From Janthinobacterium fluminis (lineage in GTDB: Bacteria > Pseudomonadota > Gammaproteobacteria > Burkholderiales > Burkholderiaceae_D), in contig NZ_JAQQXR010000007.1 in the NCBI RefSeq assembly GCF_028595325.1, forward strand, positions 1 through 64,000: a stretch of DNA of 64,000 nt, given 5' to 3'. The notes under the pieces were generated by a model, which made no database searches, had not been told where the DNA came from, and saw only the letters and a program-made list of their open reading frames with translations. A program made the translations under genes and the position numbers. Positions 1-8,462 of the stretch are shown here, piece by piece (the first letter of the stretch is position 1; every line of letters begins with the position of its first letter).

Positions 1-58
1 AACAACTTTGCGCCGATGATAGTGCTGCAACCAGTGTGAAAGTAGGTTATCGTCAGGC
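1..58 (+). rRNA. rrf: 5S ribosomal RNA, 3' part only
   Basis: The first 58 bases match the conserved 3' half of betaproteobacterial 5S rRNA as I remember it: a GCCGATGATAGTGC segment, then GTGTGAAAGTAGG, then a terminal ATCGTCAGGC that would pair with the missing 5' end. The gene begins before the window. A strong terminator follows within about 12 bases, as expected at the end of an rRNA operon. The exact 3' end could differ by one or two bases. Confidence 0.9.
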
Positions 59-68
59 TAGTTATATT

Positions 69-109
69 AAAAAACCCCGTTGGCGCCTTGTGCCTGACGG
101 GGTTTTTTT
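69..109 (+). terminator. rRNA operon terminator
   Basis: A perfect 10-base stem (AAAACCCCGT at 71-80 with ACGGGGTTTT at 97-106) encloses a 16-base loop and runs into a T tract ending at 109. It lies just after the 5S rRNA end, so it most likely terminates the rRNA operon. Confidence 0.9.
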
Positions 110-170
110 CGTTTGGGGCTTTGGCATGCTGCACGTCCAAAGCCGGGGGGCAAGGCAGGGGGCCAAGGCC

Positions 171-226
171 GGGGTCAGACCCCAGAAGGCCGGGGTCAGA
201 CCCCTGAGTCCCGGGTCAGACCCCGG
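171..226. repeat. Three copies of a GGGGTCAGACCCC-type repeat
   Basis: GGGGTCAGACCCC occurs at 171-183 and 192-204, and a near copy with CGGGTCAGACCCC at 212-224, spaced about 20 bases apart. Each copy is a small inverted repeat (GGGGTC/GACCCC around a single A). The rest of the 110-325 gap holds only this cluster and the pagL terminator; I see no gene there. The function is unknown. Confidence 0.85.
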
Positions 227-268
227 GTTCGCCAACCGTTGCGTTGCGTGAGGGTCAAGCGGCAGGCG

Positions 269-300
269 AAAAAAAACCCTTCGCCGCGGCGAAGGGTTTT
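269..300 (-). terminator. Terminator of the pagL-like gene
   Basis: Bases 273-300 form a perfect 28-base palindrome with core CCCTTCGCCG/CGGCGAAGGG. On the minus strand it is followed by eight U residues (A tract at 269-276). It lies 26 bases past the pagL stop codon. It has four T residues on the plus side, so it may also act weakly in that direction. Confidence 0.88.
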
Positions 301-325
301 GGGCGCCGGCGCAAGCCGCGCTGGT

Positions 326-886
326 TCAGAAATGGTAGCTGGCTTTGACGTTCAGGAAGTTCACGCCGGTGTTCGGCTTCTTGTAGCCGCCGTTCGAGAA
401 GTGCTGGATCTTCAGGCCGAGTTCCCAGTTGTTGTCGAAGACGTAGCCGACACCGACGTGGTCGCCGAACTGGAAGTGCGTCGACAGGCGATAGTCGGCA
501 TTGTCGTAGAGCTTGGACAGGAAGTGCACGCCTATGCCGCCTTCCGCGTAGAAGCCTTTTTTGTCATCGCGCTGGAAACGGAAGACCGGGGTGAAGCCGA
601 TGTCGTAGAGGTGTTGCTTGGCGCCCCGGACGTTTTGATAGCGGTTGCCGCGCCATGCGCCGGCGCTGGCGTCCCAGTAACCGCTCAGGTGCGTGCCATT
701 CGACTGGAACCAGCGCTGGCTCCAGTCCGAGGTGACGCCGGCGCGCAGCATTTGCGTCTGGGTGCCGCTGGCGAATTCGCCGTAGACCGAGTCGATCAGC
801 TTGCCATCCGCCGCGAAGGCCGATGGCATCGCCAGCAGGGCCGCAGCTGCGGCCAGGGGGGTAAGTAATTGTTTCGCGAAGAACAT
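326..886 (-). CDS. pagL: PagL-like lipid A 3-O-deacylase (acyloxyacyl hydrolase)
   Basis: A 186-residue outer-membrane protein. Residues 1-25 are a signal peptide with a probable cleavage after AFA. The mature part is rich in alternating aromatic and polar residues and ends in Phe, typical of a beta-barrel. PagL enzymes remove the 3-O acyl chain of lipid A in the outer leaflet. The His-x-Ser-Asn motif is present (H162, S164, N165). In Pseudomonas PagL the catalytic Glu lies 14 residues after that His; here position 176 is Asn and 175 is Val, so the triad looks incomplete. The fold assignment is good, activity less sure. The gene is transcribed alone, divergent from the next gene, with its own terminator. 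Confidence 0.85.
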   Translation of the reverse strand: MFFAKQLLTPLAAAAALLAMPSAFAADGKLIDSVYGEFASGTQTQMLRAGVTSDWSQRWFQSNGTHLSGYWDASAGAWRGNRYQNVRGAKQHLYDIGFTPVFRFQRDDKKGFYAEGGIGVHFLSKLYDNADYRLSTHFQFGDHVGVGYVFDNNWELGLKIQHFSNGGYKKPNTGVNFLNVKASYHF

Positions 887-1018
887 ATAATCTTTCGTCT
901 AGAATGAACTGGAGAGCTTGCCGCCGTGGCAAAAAGTAATGCGACTGATTGTATTGGTAATAACTAAATGAATAAGCTTTTTTACAATTTTTTGCTTTTA
1001 TCAAGCTAGGGGCATCCA

Positions 1019-1921
1019 TTGACATTTTCCACAAAAATCGCGTTCCTGGGAATAGGCTTGATGGGCGAGCCGATGGTGCGCCGTTTGTTGCAAGCTGGCT
1101 ATTTTGTCACAGTTTGGAATCGCACGCAGAGTAAGGCCGAAACCTTGCTCCCGGCCGGCGCGGTGGTGGCGGCGTCCGTCGCCGAGGCGGTGCGCGGCGC
1201 CGACGTCGTGATCTCGATGCTGGAGGCCGGCCCGGTGGTCGGCCAGGTCATCGATGCCGCGCTGGCGGCGTTGCCGGCGGATGCCTTGTGGGTCGATATG
1301 AGTTCCACCAGGCAGTCGGAGGCGCAAGCCTTCCACCGCCGCCTGAGCGACAGCGGCCGCCATTTCATCGACGCCCCCGTGTCGGGCGGCGTCGGCGGCG
1401 CCGCCGCCGGCACGCTGGCGATCATGGCCGGCGGCAGCGCGGCCGACTACGCGCGGGTGGAGGCCGTATTCGGGGCGCTGGGACGGCCGACGCTGGTCGG
1501 GCCGGCCGGCAGCGGCCAGGTCGCCAAATTGTGCAATCAGCTGATCGTCGGCGCCACCTTGAACGTCGTCGCCGAGGCCCTGCTGCTGGCGCAGGCGGCG
1601 GGCGCGGACCCGGCCGCCGTGCGCGGCGCGATACGCGGCGGTTTCGCCGAAAGCCGGATTCTCGATGTGCACGGGCAGCGCATGTTGGAACGTAATTTCG
1701 TCGCCGGCGGGCAGGTCAAGAGCCAGCTCAAGGATATGCAGAATATCCTGGCCGCGGCGGCCGCCGCCGGGGTGACCTTGCCGCTGACGGAGCTGGTCGC
1801 CGAGCGCTATGCAAGCCTGGCCGGCAGCCACGCGACGGCCGACCATTCGGCGGCCTTGCTGGCTTTGGAGCAATTGAATCCGGGCTGCCGCCTGGGCAGC
1901 GCCGCGGACCGCTTGAGCTAG
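1019..1921 (+). CDS. NAD(P)-dependent beta-hydroxyacid dehydrogenase (3-hydroxyisobutyrate dehydrogenase family)
   Basis: A 300-residue cytoplasmic oxidoreductase of the 3-hydroxyisobutyrate dehydrogenase / tartronate semialdehyde reductase family. The N-terminal Rossmann motif is GIGLMGEPM (residues 11-19), the substrate-binding DAPVSGG is at 118-124, and the catalytic lysine is K170 in GQVAKLCNQ. The exact substrate cannot be read from the sequence. The start is TTG at 1019, with AGGGG at 1008-1012 ideally spaced; the first in-frame ATG lies inside the nucleotide-binding motif and would destroy it. The stop codon shares four bases with that of the convergent M20 gene. Confidence 0.88.
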   Translation: MTFSTKIAFLGIGLMGEPMVRRLLQAGYFVTVWNRTQSKAETLLPAGAVVAASVAEAVRGADVVISMLEAGPVVGQVIDAALAALPADALWVDMSSTRQSEAQAFHRRLSDSGRHFIDAPVSGGVGGAAAGTLAIMAGGSAADYARVEAVFGALGRPTLVGPAGSGQVAKLCNQLIVGATLNVVAEALLLAQAAGADPAAVRGAIRGGFAESRILDVHGQRMLERNFVAGGQVKSQLKDMQNILAAAAAAGVTLPLTELVAERYASLAGSHATADHSAALLALEQLNPGCRLGSAADRLS

Positions 1922-3111
1922 GCCAGTGGCAGGCTGGCTTCGGCCAGCCGCACCCAGAAGCTGGCGCCTATCGGCAGCAGGTTGTCGTTGAAGTCGTAGC
2001 TGCCGTTGTGCAAGACGCAGGGGCCGAGGCCGTGGCCGCCATCGCGGTGCTCGCCGTCGCCGTTGCCGATGAAGACATAGCAGCCCGGCTTTTCCTGCAG
2101 GAAGAAGGCGAAGTCCTCGGCGCCCATCGTCGGCTCGACGTTGGCGTCGACCCGCTCGGCGCCGACGACGTCGCGCATGACGTCGAGGGCGAAGGCGGTT
2201 TCCCTGGCGTGGTTGACCAGCGGCGGGTAGTTGCGCTTGAAGACGAAATCGACTTCCGCGCCGAAGCCGGCCGCCGTGTGCTCGGCCACCGCGCGCATGC
2301 GGTTTTCGATCAAGTCCAGCACCGGCGTCGTGAAGGTGCGCACGGTGCCGACCAGCGTTGCCGTGTCGGGGATGACGTTGGTGGCGCTGCCGGCATGGAT
2401 CTGCGTGATCGACAGCACGGCCGTGTCGAGCGGGCTTTTCTCGCGGGTGATGATGGTTTGCCAGCTTTGCGCGATCTGCACGGCCACCATGACCGGGTCG
2501 ATGCCCTTGTGCGGTTGCGCCGCGTGGGCGCCCTTGCCGCGCACGACGACGTGGAATTCGTTGCTCGACGCCATCATCGGGCCGGCCACGGCGCTCAGCG
2601 TGCCGCTCGCGGCGCCGGGCCAGTTGTGCATGCCGTAGATCGCGTCCATGGGGAATTGCGTGAACAGGCCGTCTTGTATCATCTGGCGGGCGCCGGCGCC
2701 GCCTTCCTCGGCCGGCTGGAACACCAGGTAGACGGTGCCGTCGAAATGGCGCTGCTGCGCCAGGTGGCGGGCCGCGCCCAGCAGCATGGCCGTGTGGCCG
2801 TCGTGGCCGCAGGCGTGCATCTTGCCGGGATGGCGGGAGGCGTGGGCGAAGGTATTGTTTTCCTGCATGGGCAGCGCGTCCATGTCGGCGCGCAAGCCGA
2901 TCGCCCGCTCCGACGTGCCGTTGCGGATGATGCCGACGACGCCGGTGCGGCCCAGGCCGCGCACGACGGGGATGCCCCACTCGCTCAGTTTGGCGGCGAC
3001 GACGTCGGATGTGCGCTGTTCCTCGTAGCACAGCTCGGGATGGGCGTGCAGATCGCGGCGGATCTGCTGCAGCTCGGCTTGAAACGCCATGATGGGCTCA
3101 ACTAGTTTCAT
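1918..3111 (-). CDS. M20 family amidohydrolase (hippurate hydrolase-like)
   Basis: A 397-residue zinc peptidase/amidohydrolase of the M20D type, which removes N-acyl groups from amino acids or cleaves small amides. The metal-binding ACGHDGHTAML is at about residues 100-110 (C101, H103), followed by QPAEEGG and YGMHNWPG further on and MGAEDFAFF near the C-terminus, all in family order. The ATG at 3111 is preceded by AGGAGAG at good spacing; the reading frame stays open to 3183 without a ribosome site. There is no signal peptide, so it is cytoplasmic. The substrate is undetermined. Confidence 0.9.
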   Translation of the reverse strand: MKLVEPIMAFQAELQQIRRDLHAHPELCYEEQRTSDVVAAKLSEWGIPVVRGLGRTGVVGIIRNGTSERAIGLRADMDALPMQENNTFAHASRHPGKMHACGHDGHTAMLLGAARHLAQQRHFDGTVYLVFQPAEEGGAGARQMIQDGLFTQFPMDAIYGMHNWPGAASGTLSAVAGPMMASSNEFHVVVRGKGAHAAQPHKGIDPVMVAVQIAQSWQTIITREKSPLDTAVLSITQIHAGSATNVIPDTATLVGTVRTFTTPVLDLIENRMRAVAEHTAAGFGAEVDFVFKRNYPPLVNHARETAFALDVMRDVVGAERVDANVEPTMGAEDFAFFLQEKPGCYVFIGNGDGEHRDGGHGLGPCVLHNGSYDFNDNLLPIGASFWVRLAEASLPLA

Positions 3112-3232
3112 CGGACTCTCCTGGTATGCGCACGCGCCTGTTGTGCAGCGCTTATGCCGGCGGGCATGCCTGATCCAAAACATGCACCGTTAATCATGCA
3201 TTGTAGCCCTTGTCGAGCCCGGAAATCCAGCG

Positions 3233-3262
3233 CCCGGCCCGCTGCCGCATGCGCGGGCCGGG
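3233..3262. other. Long GC hairpin upstream of the molybdopterin oxidoreductase
   Basis: CCCGGCCCGC (3233-3242) and GCGGGCCGGG (3253-3262) form a perfect 10-base stem with a 10-base loop. It lies in the gap between the divergent M20 and molybdopterin genes, 48 bases before the latter. A weak -10-like TACAGT follows at 3270-3275. There is no T tract, so it is not an ordinary terminator. Confidence 0.6.
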
Positions 3263-3309
3263 AATGGTTTACAGTATTGCTTTCCCCGCCGCATTTTTTG
3301 GATGAAACG

Positions 3310-5388
3310 ATGACCACGACACAAGTACGCGCAACCTGTCCGCATGACTGCCCCGATACCTGCGCCCTGCTGGTGACGGTCAGCGATGGCGTGGCCACCG
3401 AGGTCAAGGGCGACCCCGACCATCCGACCACGGCCGGCGTGCTGTGCACCAAGGTGTCGCGCTACACCGAGCGCACCTACCACGCCGAGCGCCTGCTGTA
3501 TCCGCTGCGCCGGGTCGGCAAAAAGGGCGAGGGCAAGTTCGTGCGCATCAGCTGGGACGAGGCGCTGGCGACGATCGCCGCGCGCCTGGGCGACATCGCC
3601 GCGCGCGCGCCCCAGGCCATCCTGCCGTACAGCTATTGCGGCACGATGGGGCTGGTGCAGGGCGAGTCGATGTCGGCGCGCTTCTTCCACCAACTGGGCG
3701 CCTCGCTGCTGGACCGCACCATCTGCGCCTCGGCCGGCGGCACCGGCTACCGCTACACGGTGGGCGCCACCATCGGCACCGACCTCGAACAATTCCAGAA
3801 CGCCAAGCTGATCCTGATCTGGGGCGGCAATCCGATCGCCTCCAATCTGCATTTCTGGACCCGCGCCCAGGAAGCCAAGCGGCGCGGCGCCAAGCTGATC
3901 GCGATCGACCCCTACCGTTCGCTGACGGCGGAGAAATGCCACCAGCACATCGCGCTGCTGCCGGGCACGGACGCCGCGCTGGCGCTGGGCATGATGCATG
4001 TGCTGATCGCCGAGGACCTGCTCGACGACGACTACATCGCCCGCTACACGCTGGGCTTCGAGGCGTTGCGGCAGCGCGCCGCCGAGTGGCCGCCCGAGCG
4101 CGCCGCCGAAGTCTGCGGATTGACGGTGGCCGAGGTGGTCGAGCTGGCGCGCCTGTACGGGCAGACGGCGAAAGACGGCGGGGCGGTGGCGATCCGCGCC
4201 AACTACGGCGTGCAGCGCGTGCATGGCGGCGGCATGTCGGTGCGCACCATCGCCTGCCTGCCGGCGCTGATCGGCGCCTGGCGCCACGCGGCCGGCGGCA
4301 TCCAGCTGTCCTCGTCGGGCTCCTTCCCCGTCAACCGCGAGGCGCTGCAGCGGCCCGACCTGCTCAAGGAAACGCCGCGCACCATCAATATGAGCACCAT
4401 CGGCGACGATCTGCTGCGCGAGGCGTCGGCGGAATTCGGCCCGAAAGTGGCCGCCGTCATCGTCTACAACGCCAATCCGCTGGCGATCGCGCCGGATTCG
4501 GCGAAAGTGGCGCAAGCATTCGCGCGCGAAGACCTGTTCACCGTCGTGCTGGAGCATTTCCAGACCGACACCGTCGACTATGCCGACATCGTGCTGCCGG
4601 CCACCACCCAGCTCGAACACGTCGACGCCCACCTCGCCTACGGCCACCTGTACATGATGGCCAACAACGCGGCCGTCGCGCCGATGGGCGAGGCGAAGGC
4701 CAACACCGAGGTGTTCCGCCTGCTGGCCGAGCGCATGGGCTTCGACGACCCGTGTTTCAAGGAAAGCGACGACGCGCTGGCGGCGCGCGCCTTCGACGCC
4801 GGCCACGCGCGCGCCGTGCATTTCGACTGGGAGGCCCTGAAGCAGAAGGGCTGGCAAAAGCTGGCCATGCCGGACGCGCCCTTCGCCGCCGGCGGCTTCC
4901 CCACGCCGTCGGGCAAATGCGAATTCTATTCGGCGACGATGAAGGCGGACGGCTACGATCCGTTGCCGACCTATATCGCGCCGCACGAATCGCGCGCCAG
5001 CAACCCGGAACTGGCGGCAAAATACCCGCTGGCGATGATCTCTCCGCCGGCGCGCAATTTCCTCAATTCGACCTTCGTCAACGTCAAGAGCCTGCGCGCG
5101 GCCGAGGGTGAGCCGCACCTGGACATCCACCCGGACGACGGCGCCGCGCGCGGCATCGTCCACGGCGACATGGTGCGCATCTTCAACGCGCGCGGCTCCT
5201 TTGTCGCCAAGGCGCGCGTGACCGACAAGGCCCGCGTCGGCCTCGTCGTCGGCCTGTCGGTGTGGTGGAAAAAACTCGCGGGCGACGGCAAGAACGCCAA
5301 TGAGGTGACGAGCCAGCGCCTGACCGATATGGGCAGGGGGCCGACGTTTTACGACACCCTGGTTCAAGTGGAGAAAGCCGCAGTCTGA
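3310..5388 (+). CDS. Molybdopterin-containing oxidoreductase with N-terminal [4Fe-4S] site
   Basis: A 692-residue member of the DMSO reductase / formate dehydrogenase superfamily (COG0243). Four N-terminal cysteines (C10, C14, C18 and C46, in CPHDCPDTC and GVLCTKV) would bind a [4Fe-4S] cluster. The molybdopterin domains follow, and C139 in TICASAGG is a candidate molybdenum ligand. The C-terminal dinucleotide-binding domain holds PPARNFLNSTF and GDMVRIFNARG. There is no Tat signal and no partner subunit gene nearby, suggesting a cytoplasmic single-subunit enzyme. The substrate is unknown. The ATG at 3310 begins a protein that enters the iron-sulfur motif at residue 10. Confidence 0.88.
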   Translation: MTTTQVRATCPHDCPDTCALLVTVSDGVATEVKGDPDHPTTAGVLCTKVSRYTERTYHAERLLYPLRRVGKKGEGKFVRISWDEALATIAARLGDIAARAPQAILPYSYCGTMGLVQGESMSARFFHQLGASLLDRTICASAGGTGYRYTVGATIGTDLEQFQNAKLILIWGGNPIASNLHFWTRAQEAKRRGAKLIAIDPYRSLTAEKCHQHIALLPGTDAALALGMMHVLIAEDLLDDDYIARYTLGFEALRQRAAEWPPERAAEVCGLTVAEVVELARLYGQTAKDGGAVAIRANYGVQRVHGGGMSVRTIACLPALIGAWRHAAGGIQLSSSGSFPVNREALQRPDLLKETPRTINMSTIGDDLLREASAEFGPKVAAVIVYNANPLAIAPDSAKVAQAFAREDLFTVVLEHFQTDTVDYADIVLPATTQLEHVDAHLAYGHLYMMANNAAVAPMGEAKANTEVFRLLAERMGFDDPCFKESDDALAARAFDAGHARAVHFDWEALKQKGWQKLAMPDAPFAAGGFPTPSGKCEFYSATMKADGYDPLPTYIAPHESRASNPELAAKYPLAMISPPARNFLNSTFVNVKSLRAAEGEPHLDIHPDDGAARGIVHGDMVRIFNARGSFVAKARVTDKARVGLVVGLSVWWKKLAGDGKNANEVTSQRLTDMGRGPTFYDTLVQVEKAAV

Positions 5389-5398
5389 AAGCAAGGTA

Positions 5399-6469
5399 AT
5401 GAGTAGCGACGCTTCCACAACCCGTTTGCCGCTGCGCCTGATGGCGGCGGGGGCGCTGGCCTGCGCGCTGGGCGGCTGTGCCCAGCTCAGCTACTACGCC
5501 CAGGCGGCCCAAGGGCAATACGCGCTGTGGTCGGACGCCAGGCCGATCGACGACTGGCTGGATGACCCGGCCACCGACGCCAAGCTGAAGGGGCGCCTGG
5601 CGAAAGCCCGGCAGATCCGCGCCTTCGCCGTCAGCGAGCTGGGCTTGCCGGACAACGGCAGTTACAAGAACTACGCGGCGCTGAAGCGGCCCTATGTGCT
5701 ATGGAATGTCGTGGCGGCGCCCGAGCTGTCGCTGCAAGCGCTGCAATGGTGTTTTCCCATCGCCGGCTGCGTCAACTACCGCGGCTATTACAGCAAGGAG
5801 GCGGCGCAGGCATACGCCGCCGAATTGCGCGCCGAGCACTACGACGTGCAGGTCGGCGGCGTGCCGGCCTATTCGACGCTGGGCTGGTTCGACGATCCGC
5901 TGCTGTCGACCTTCATCAACTACAGCGACGCCGAGCTGGCGCGCATGATTTTCCACGAATTGGCGCACCAGGTCGTGTATGTGGCCGGCGATTCGCAGTT
6001 CAACGAATCGTTCGCCAGCGCCGTCGAGGAGGCCGGCGTGCGGCATTGGCTGGCGCGCTACGGCAACGACACCTTGCGCCAGAGCTATGCGCAGTATGTG
6101 CTGCGGCGCCAGGATTTCCTGCGCTTGCTGATGCGGCACCGCGACGCGCTGAAGGCGCTGTACGCCGGCCCCTTGCCGGCGGCGGCCAAGCGCGACGAGA
6201 AGGCGCGCATCTTCGCCGCCTTGAAGGAGGAGTACCAGACCTTGAAGGCGAACTGGGGCGGCTACGCCGGTTACGACCGCTGGTTTGCCGAACCCTTGAG
6301 CAATGCCCACCTGGCCTCGGTGGCCACCTACAATGATTTCCTGCCGGGCTTCCAAAAACTTCTCGAAGAAAAAAAGACCTTCCGTGCTTTTTATGCTGCA
6401 GTGCACACACTGGCGCAAGAGGACAAGGCGCAGCGCCACCGCGCGCTGGCACAACTGGGCCGCCCCTGA
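5399..6469 (+). CDS. Predicted zinc aminopeptidase lipoprotein (COG4324 type)
   Basis: A 356-residue protein with a lipoprotein signal: the lipobox LGGC ends at C27, so the mature protein is probably anchored to a membrane. The zinc motif HELAH is at 186-190, and NESFASAVEEAG at 202-213 supplies the likely third ligand. This matches a family annotated as predicted aminopeptidases, with no well-established substrate. It starts 10 bases after the molybdopterin gene, so the two may be cotranscribed. The ribosome site (AAGG at 5393-5396) is close to the ATG; an ATG at 5441 is possible but has no ribosome site and would leave almost no charged n-region. Confidence 0.82.
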   Translation: MSSDASTTRLPLRLMAAGALACALGGCAQLSYYAQAAQGQYALWSDARPIDDWLDDPATDAKLKGRLAKARQIRAFAVSELGLPDNGSYKNYAALKRPYVLWNVVAAPELSLQALQWCFPIAGCVNYRGYYSKEAAQAYAAELRAEHYDVQVGGVPAYSTLGWFDDPLLSTFINYSDAELARMIFHELAHQVVYVAGDSQFNESFASAVEEAGVRHWLARYGNDTLRQSYAQYVLRRQDFLRLLMRHRDALKALYAGPLPAAAKRDEKARIFAALKEEYQTLKANWGGYAGYDRWFAEPLSNAHLASVATYNDFLPGFQKLLEEKKTFRAFYAAVHTLAQEDKAQRHRALAQLGRP

Positions 6470-6577
6470 CGGCGAACAATGTTCAGTCTGGGGTGGCGGC
6501 GGCCGGCGCCGCCGGGTCTTTCTCTGCTGCAGCGCAGCATAAAATTCGGCTAGAAGTCTTCCTCAAATAGGCGCAAA

Positions 6578-6643
6578 AGCGCTTGCTTTGGGCCGTCGCG
6601 ACCGATAGCATCACATCCAGTAAGGGTAGAGCGCTTGCTCTAC
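6578..6643. promoter_or_regulatory. Direct repeat and hairpin in the leader of the first acyl-CoA ligase gene
   Basis: AGCGCTTGCT occurs at 6578-6587 and again at 6630-6639, 52 bases apart. The second copy lies in a perfect hairpin (GTAGAGC 6626-6632, GCTCTAC 6637-6643, loop GCTT). Sixty bases further on is the start codon. A regulator-binding or leader function is inferred only. Confidence 0.45.
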
Positions 6644-6704
6644 GAAAAGCTTTTCCGGTCCTGTACGCCGGCCCATAACGATCAATTCCAGACTCGAGGC
6701 ACAG

Positions 6705-8387
6705 ATGGACAAAATTTGGCTGAAGTCATACCCGCCCGGCGTACCTTCCGAAATCGACCTCAGCCAGTATCGTTCCCTGGTGCATATGCAGGACGAGGCT
6801 TTCCGCAACTATGCCGAGCGCAAGGCTTATGTGTGCATGGACAAGTTCCTCACCTTCGCCGACATCGACGCGTATTCGCAGAAGCTGGGGGCGTGGCTGC
6901 AGAGCCGCGGCCTGAAAAAAGGCGCGCGCGTGGCCCTCATGATGCCCAATGTGCTGCAATACCCGATCGCCCTGGCCGCCGTGCTGCGCGCCGGCTATGT
7001 CGTCGTCAACGTCAATCCGCTGTACACGCCGCGCGAGCTGGAGCACCAGCTCAACGACTCCGGCAGCGAGGCCATCATCATCCTGGAAAATTTCGCCACG
7101 ACGCTGGAGCAGGTGCTGGGCAAGACGGGCGTCAAGCACATCGTCGTCGCCAGCATGGGCGAGATGCTGGGCGGCTTGAAAGGCCCGCTGGTCAATTTCG
7201 TCGTGCGCCACGTCAAGAAGCTGGTGCCGGCGTTCTCGCTGCCGAACGCGGTGCGCTTCAAGCAGGCGCTGGCGCAGGGCGGCGCGATGAAGCTGACGCC
7301 GGTCGAACTGGGCCAGAGCGACATCGCCTTCCTGCAATACACGGGCGGCACGACGGGCGTGTCGAAGGGGGCGGCGCTGTCGCACCGCAACGTCATCGCC
7401 AATGTGCTGCAGACGGAGGCGTGGGCCCAGCCGGGGCTGCGCAAGCCGCCGCAGGTGGCGTCGCTGACCATCGTCTGCGCGCTGCCGCTGTACCACATCT
7501 TCGCGCTGACCACCTGCGCGCTGTGGGGCACGCGCATGGGCGCGCTGTGCATCCTGATCCCGAACCCGCGCGACATCGGCGGCTTCATCAAGGAATTGGC
7601 TAAATACCCCTTCAATGTCTTGCCGGCCGTGAACACGCTGTACAACGCCTTGCTGAACCATCCGGACTTCGCCAAGCTCGATTTCTCCGGCTTGAAGCTG
7701 GTCAACGGCGGCGGCATGGCGGTGCAGCAAGCCGTCAACGACAAGTGGCAGAAAGTGACCGGCGTGCCCATCGTCGAAGGCTACGGCCTGTCGGAGACGT
7801 CGCCGGTGGCCACCTGCAACCGCAGCGACAGCGCGACGTTCACCGGCACCATCGGCTTGCCGGTGCCCTCCACCGAGATCGTCATCCTCGACGACGACGG
7901 CGCGCCGGTGCCGCTGGGCCAGTCCGGCGAAATCGCGATACGCGGCCCGCAGGTGATGGGCGGCTATTGGAACCGCCCGGACGAGACGGCCAAGGTGATG
8001 ACGCCGGACGGTTTCTTCAAATCGGGCGACATCGGCGTGATGGACGAGAACGGCTATGTCAAGGTGGTCGACCGCAAGAAGGACATGATCCTGGTGTCCG
8101 GCTTCAATGTCTATCCGAACGAGCTGGAGGGTGTTATCGCCATGCATCCGGGCGTGCTGGAGTGCGCCTGCGTCGGCGTGCCCGACGCCCACTCCGGCGA
8201 GGCCGTCAAGGTCTACGTCGTGCGCCGCGATCCGGCGCTGACGGTCGAGGACTTGATGGCGTATTGCAAGGAGCAGTTCACCGGCTACAAGCGGCCGAAG
8301 TACATCGAGTTCCGCGACGAGCTGCCGAAGACGAATGTAGGAAAGATTTTGCGCCGCGCGCTGCGCGACGAAAAGAAGCTTGCGTAA
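6705..8387 (+). CDS. fadD: Long-chain fatty acyl-CoA ligase, first of a tandem pair
   Basis: A 560-residue AMP-forming acyl-CoA synthetase, essentially the length of E. coli FadD (561). It activates fatty acids with ATP and CoA for beta-oxidation at the inner membrane. The ATP-binding YTGGTTGVSKGA is at about 212-223, the adenylate motif YGLSETSP at about 360, the fatty-acid signature (GDIGVMDENGY to SGFNVYPNE) at about 440-475, and the C-terminal lysine region KTNVGKILRR is intact. GAGG sits 6 bases before the ATG. A close paralogue of the same length follows 75 bases downstream. Chain-length preference cannot be inferred. Confidence 0.93.
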   Translation: MDKIWLKSYPPGVPSEIDLSQYRSLVHMQDEAFRNYAERKAYVCMDKFLTFADIDAYSQKLGAWLQSRGLKKGARVALMMPNVLQYPIALAAVLRAGYVVVNVNPLYTPRELEHQLNDSGSEAIIILENFATTLEQVLGKTGVKHIVVASMGEMLGGLKGPLVNFVVRHVKKLVPAFSLPNAVRFKQALAQGGAMKLTPVELGQSDIAFLQYTGGTTGVSKGAALSHRNVIANVLQTEAWAQPGLRKPPQVASLTIVCALPLYHIFALTTCALWGTRMGALCILIPNPRDIGGFIKELAKYPFNVLPAVNTLYNALLNHPDFAKLDFSGLKLVNGGGMAVQQAVNDKWQKVTGVPIVEGYGLSETSPVATCNRSDSATFTGTIGLPVPSTEIVILDDDGAPVPLGQSGEIAIRGPQVMGGYWNRPDETAKVMTPDGFFKSGDIGVMDENGYVKVVDRKKDMILVSGFNVYPNELEGVIAMHPGVLECACVGVPDAHSGEAVKVYVVRRDPALTVEDLMAYCKEQFTGYKRPKYIEFRDELPKTNVGKILRRALRDEKKLA

Positions 8388-8462
8388 TCCGCGCATGCAT
8401 GGGATGAAAGCGGGCGGCGCCGCGCGATCCGCGCGCTCCCCCACACACAAGATGAGGAATAG

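Noticed and set aside
1001-3031. A 676-residue open frame on the minus strand across the dehydrogenase and the M20 gene
   Set aside because: It is in the wrong frame for both real genes, low in complexity and without recognisable motifs.
3190-5418. A 742-residue minus-strand frame opposite the molybdopterin gene
   Set aside because: Antisense shadow of a gene with clear iron-sulfur and molybdopterin motifs.
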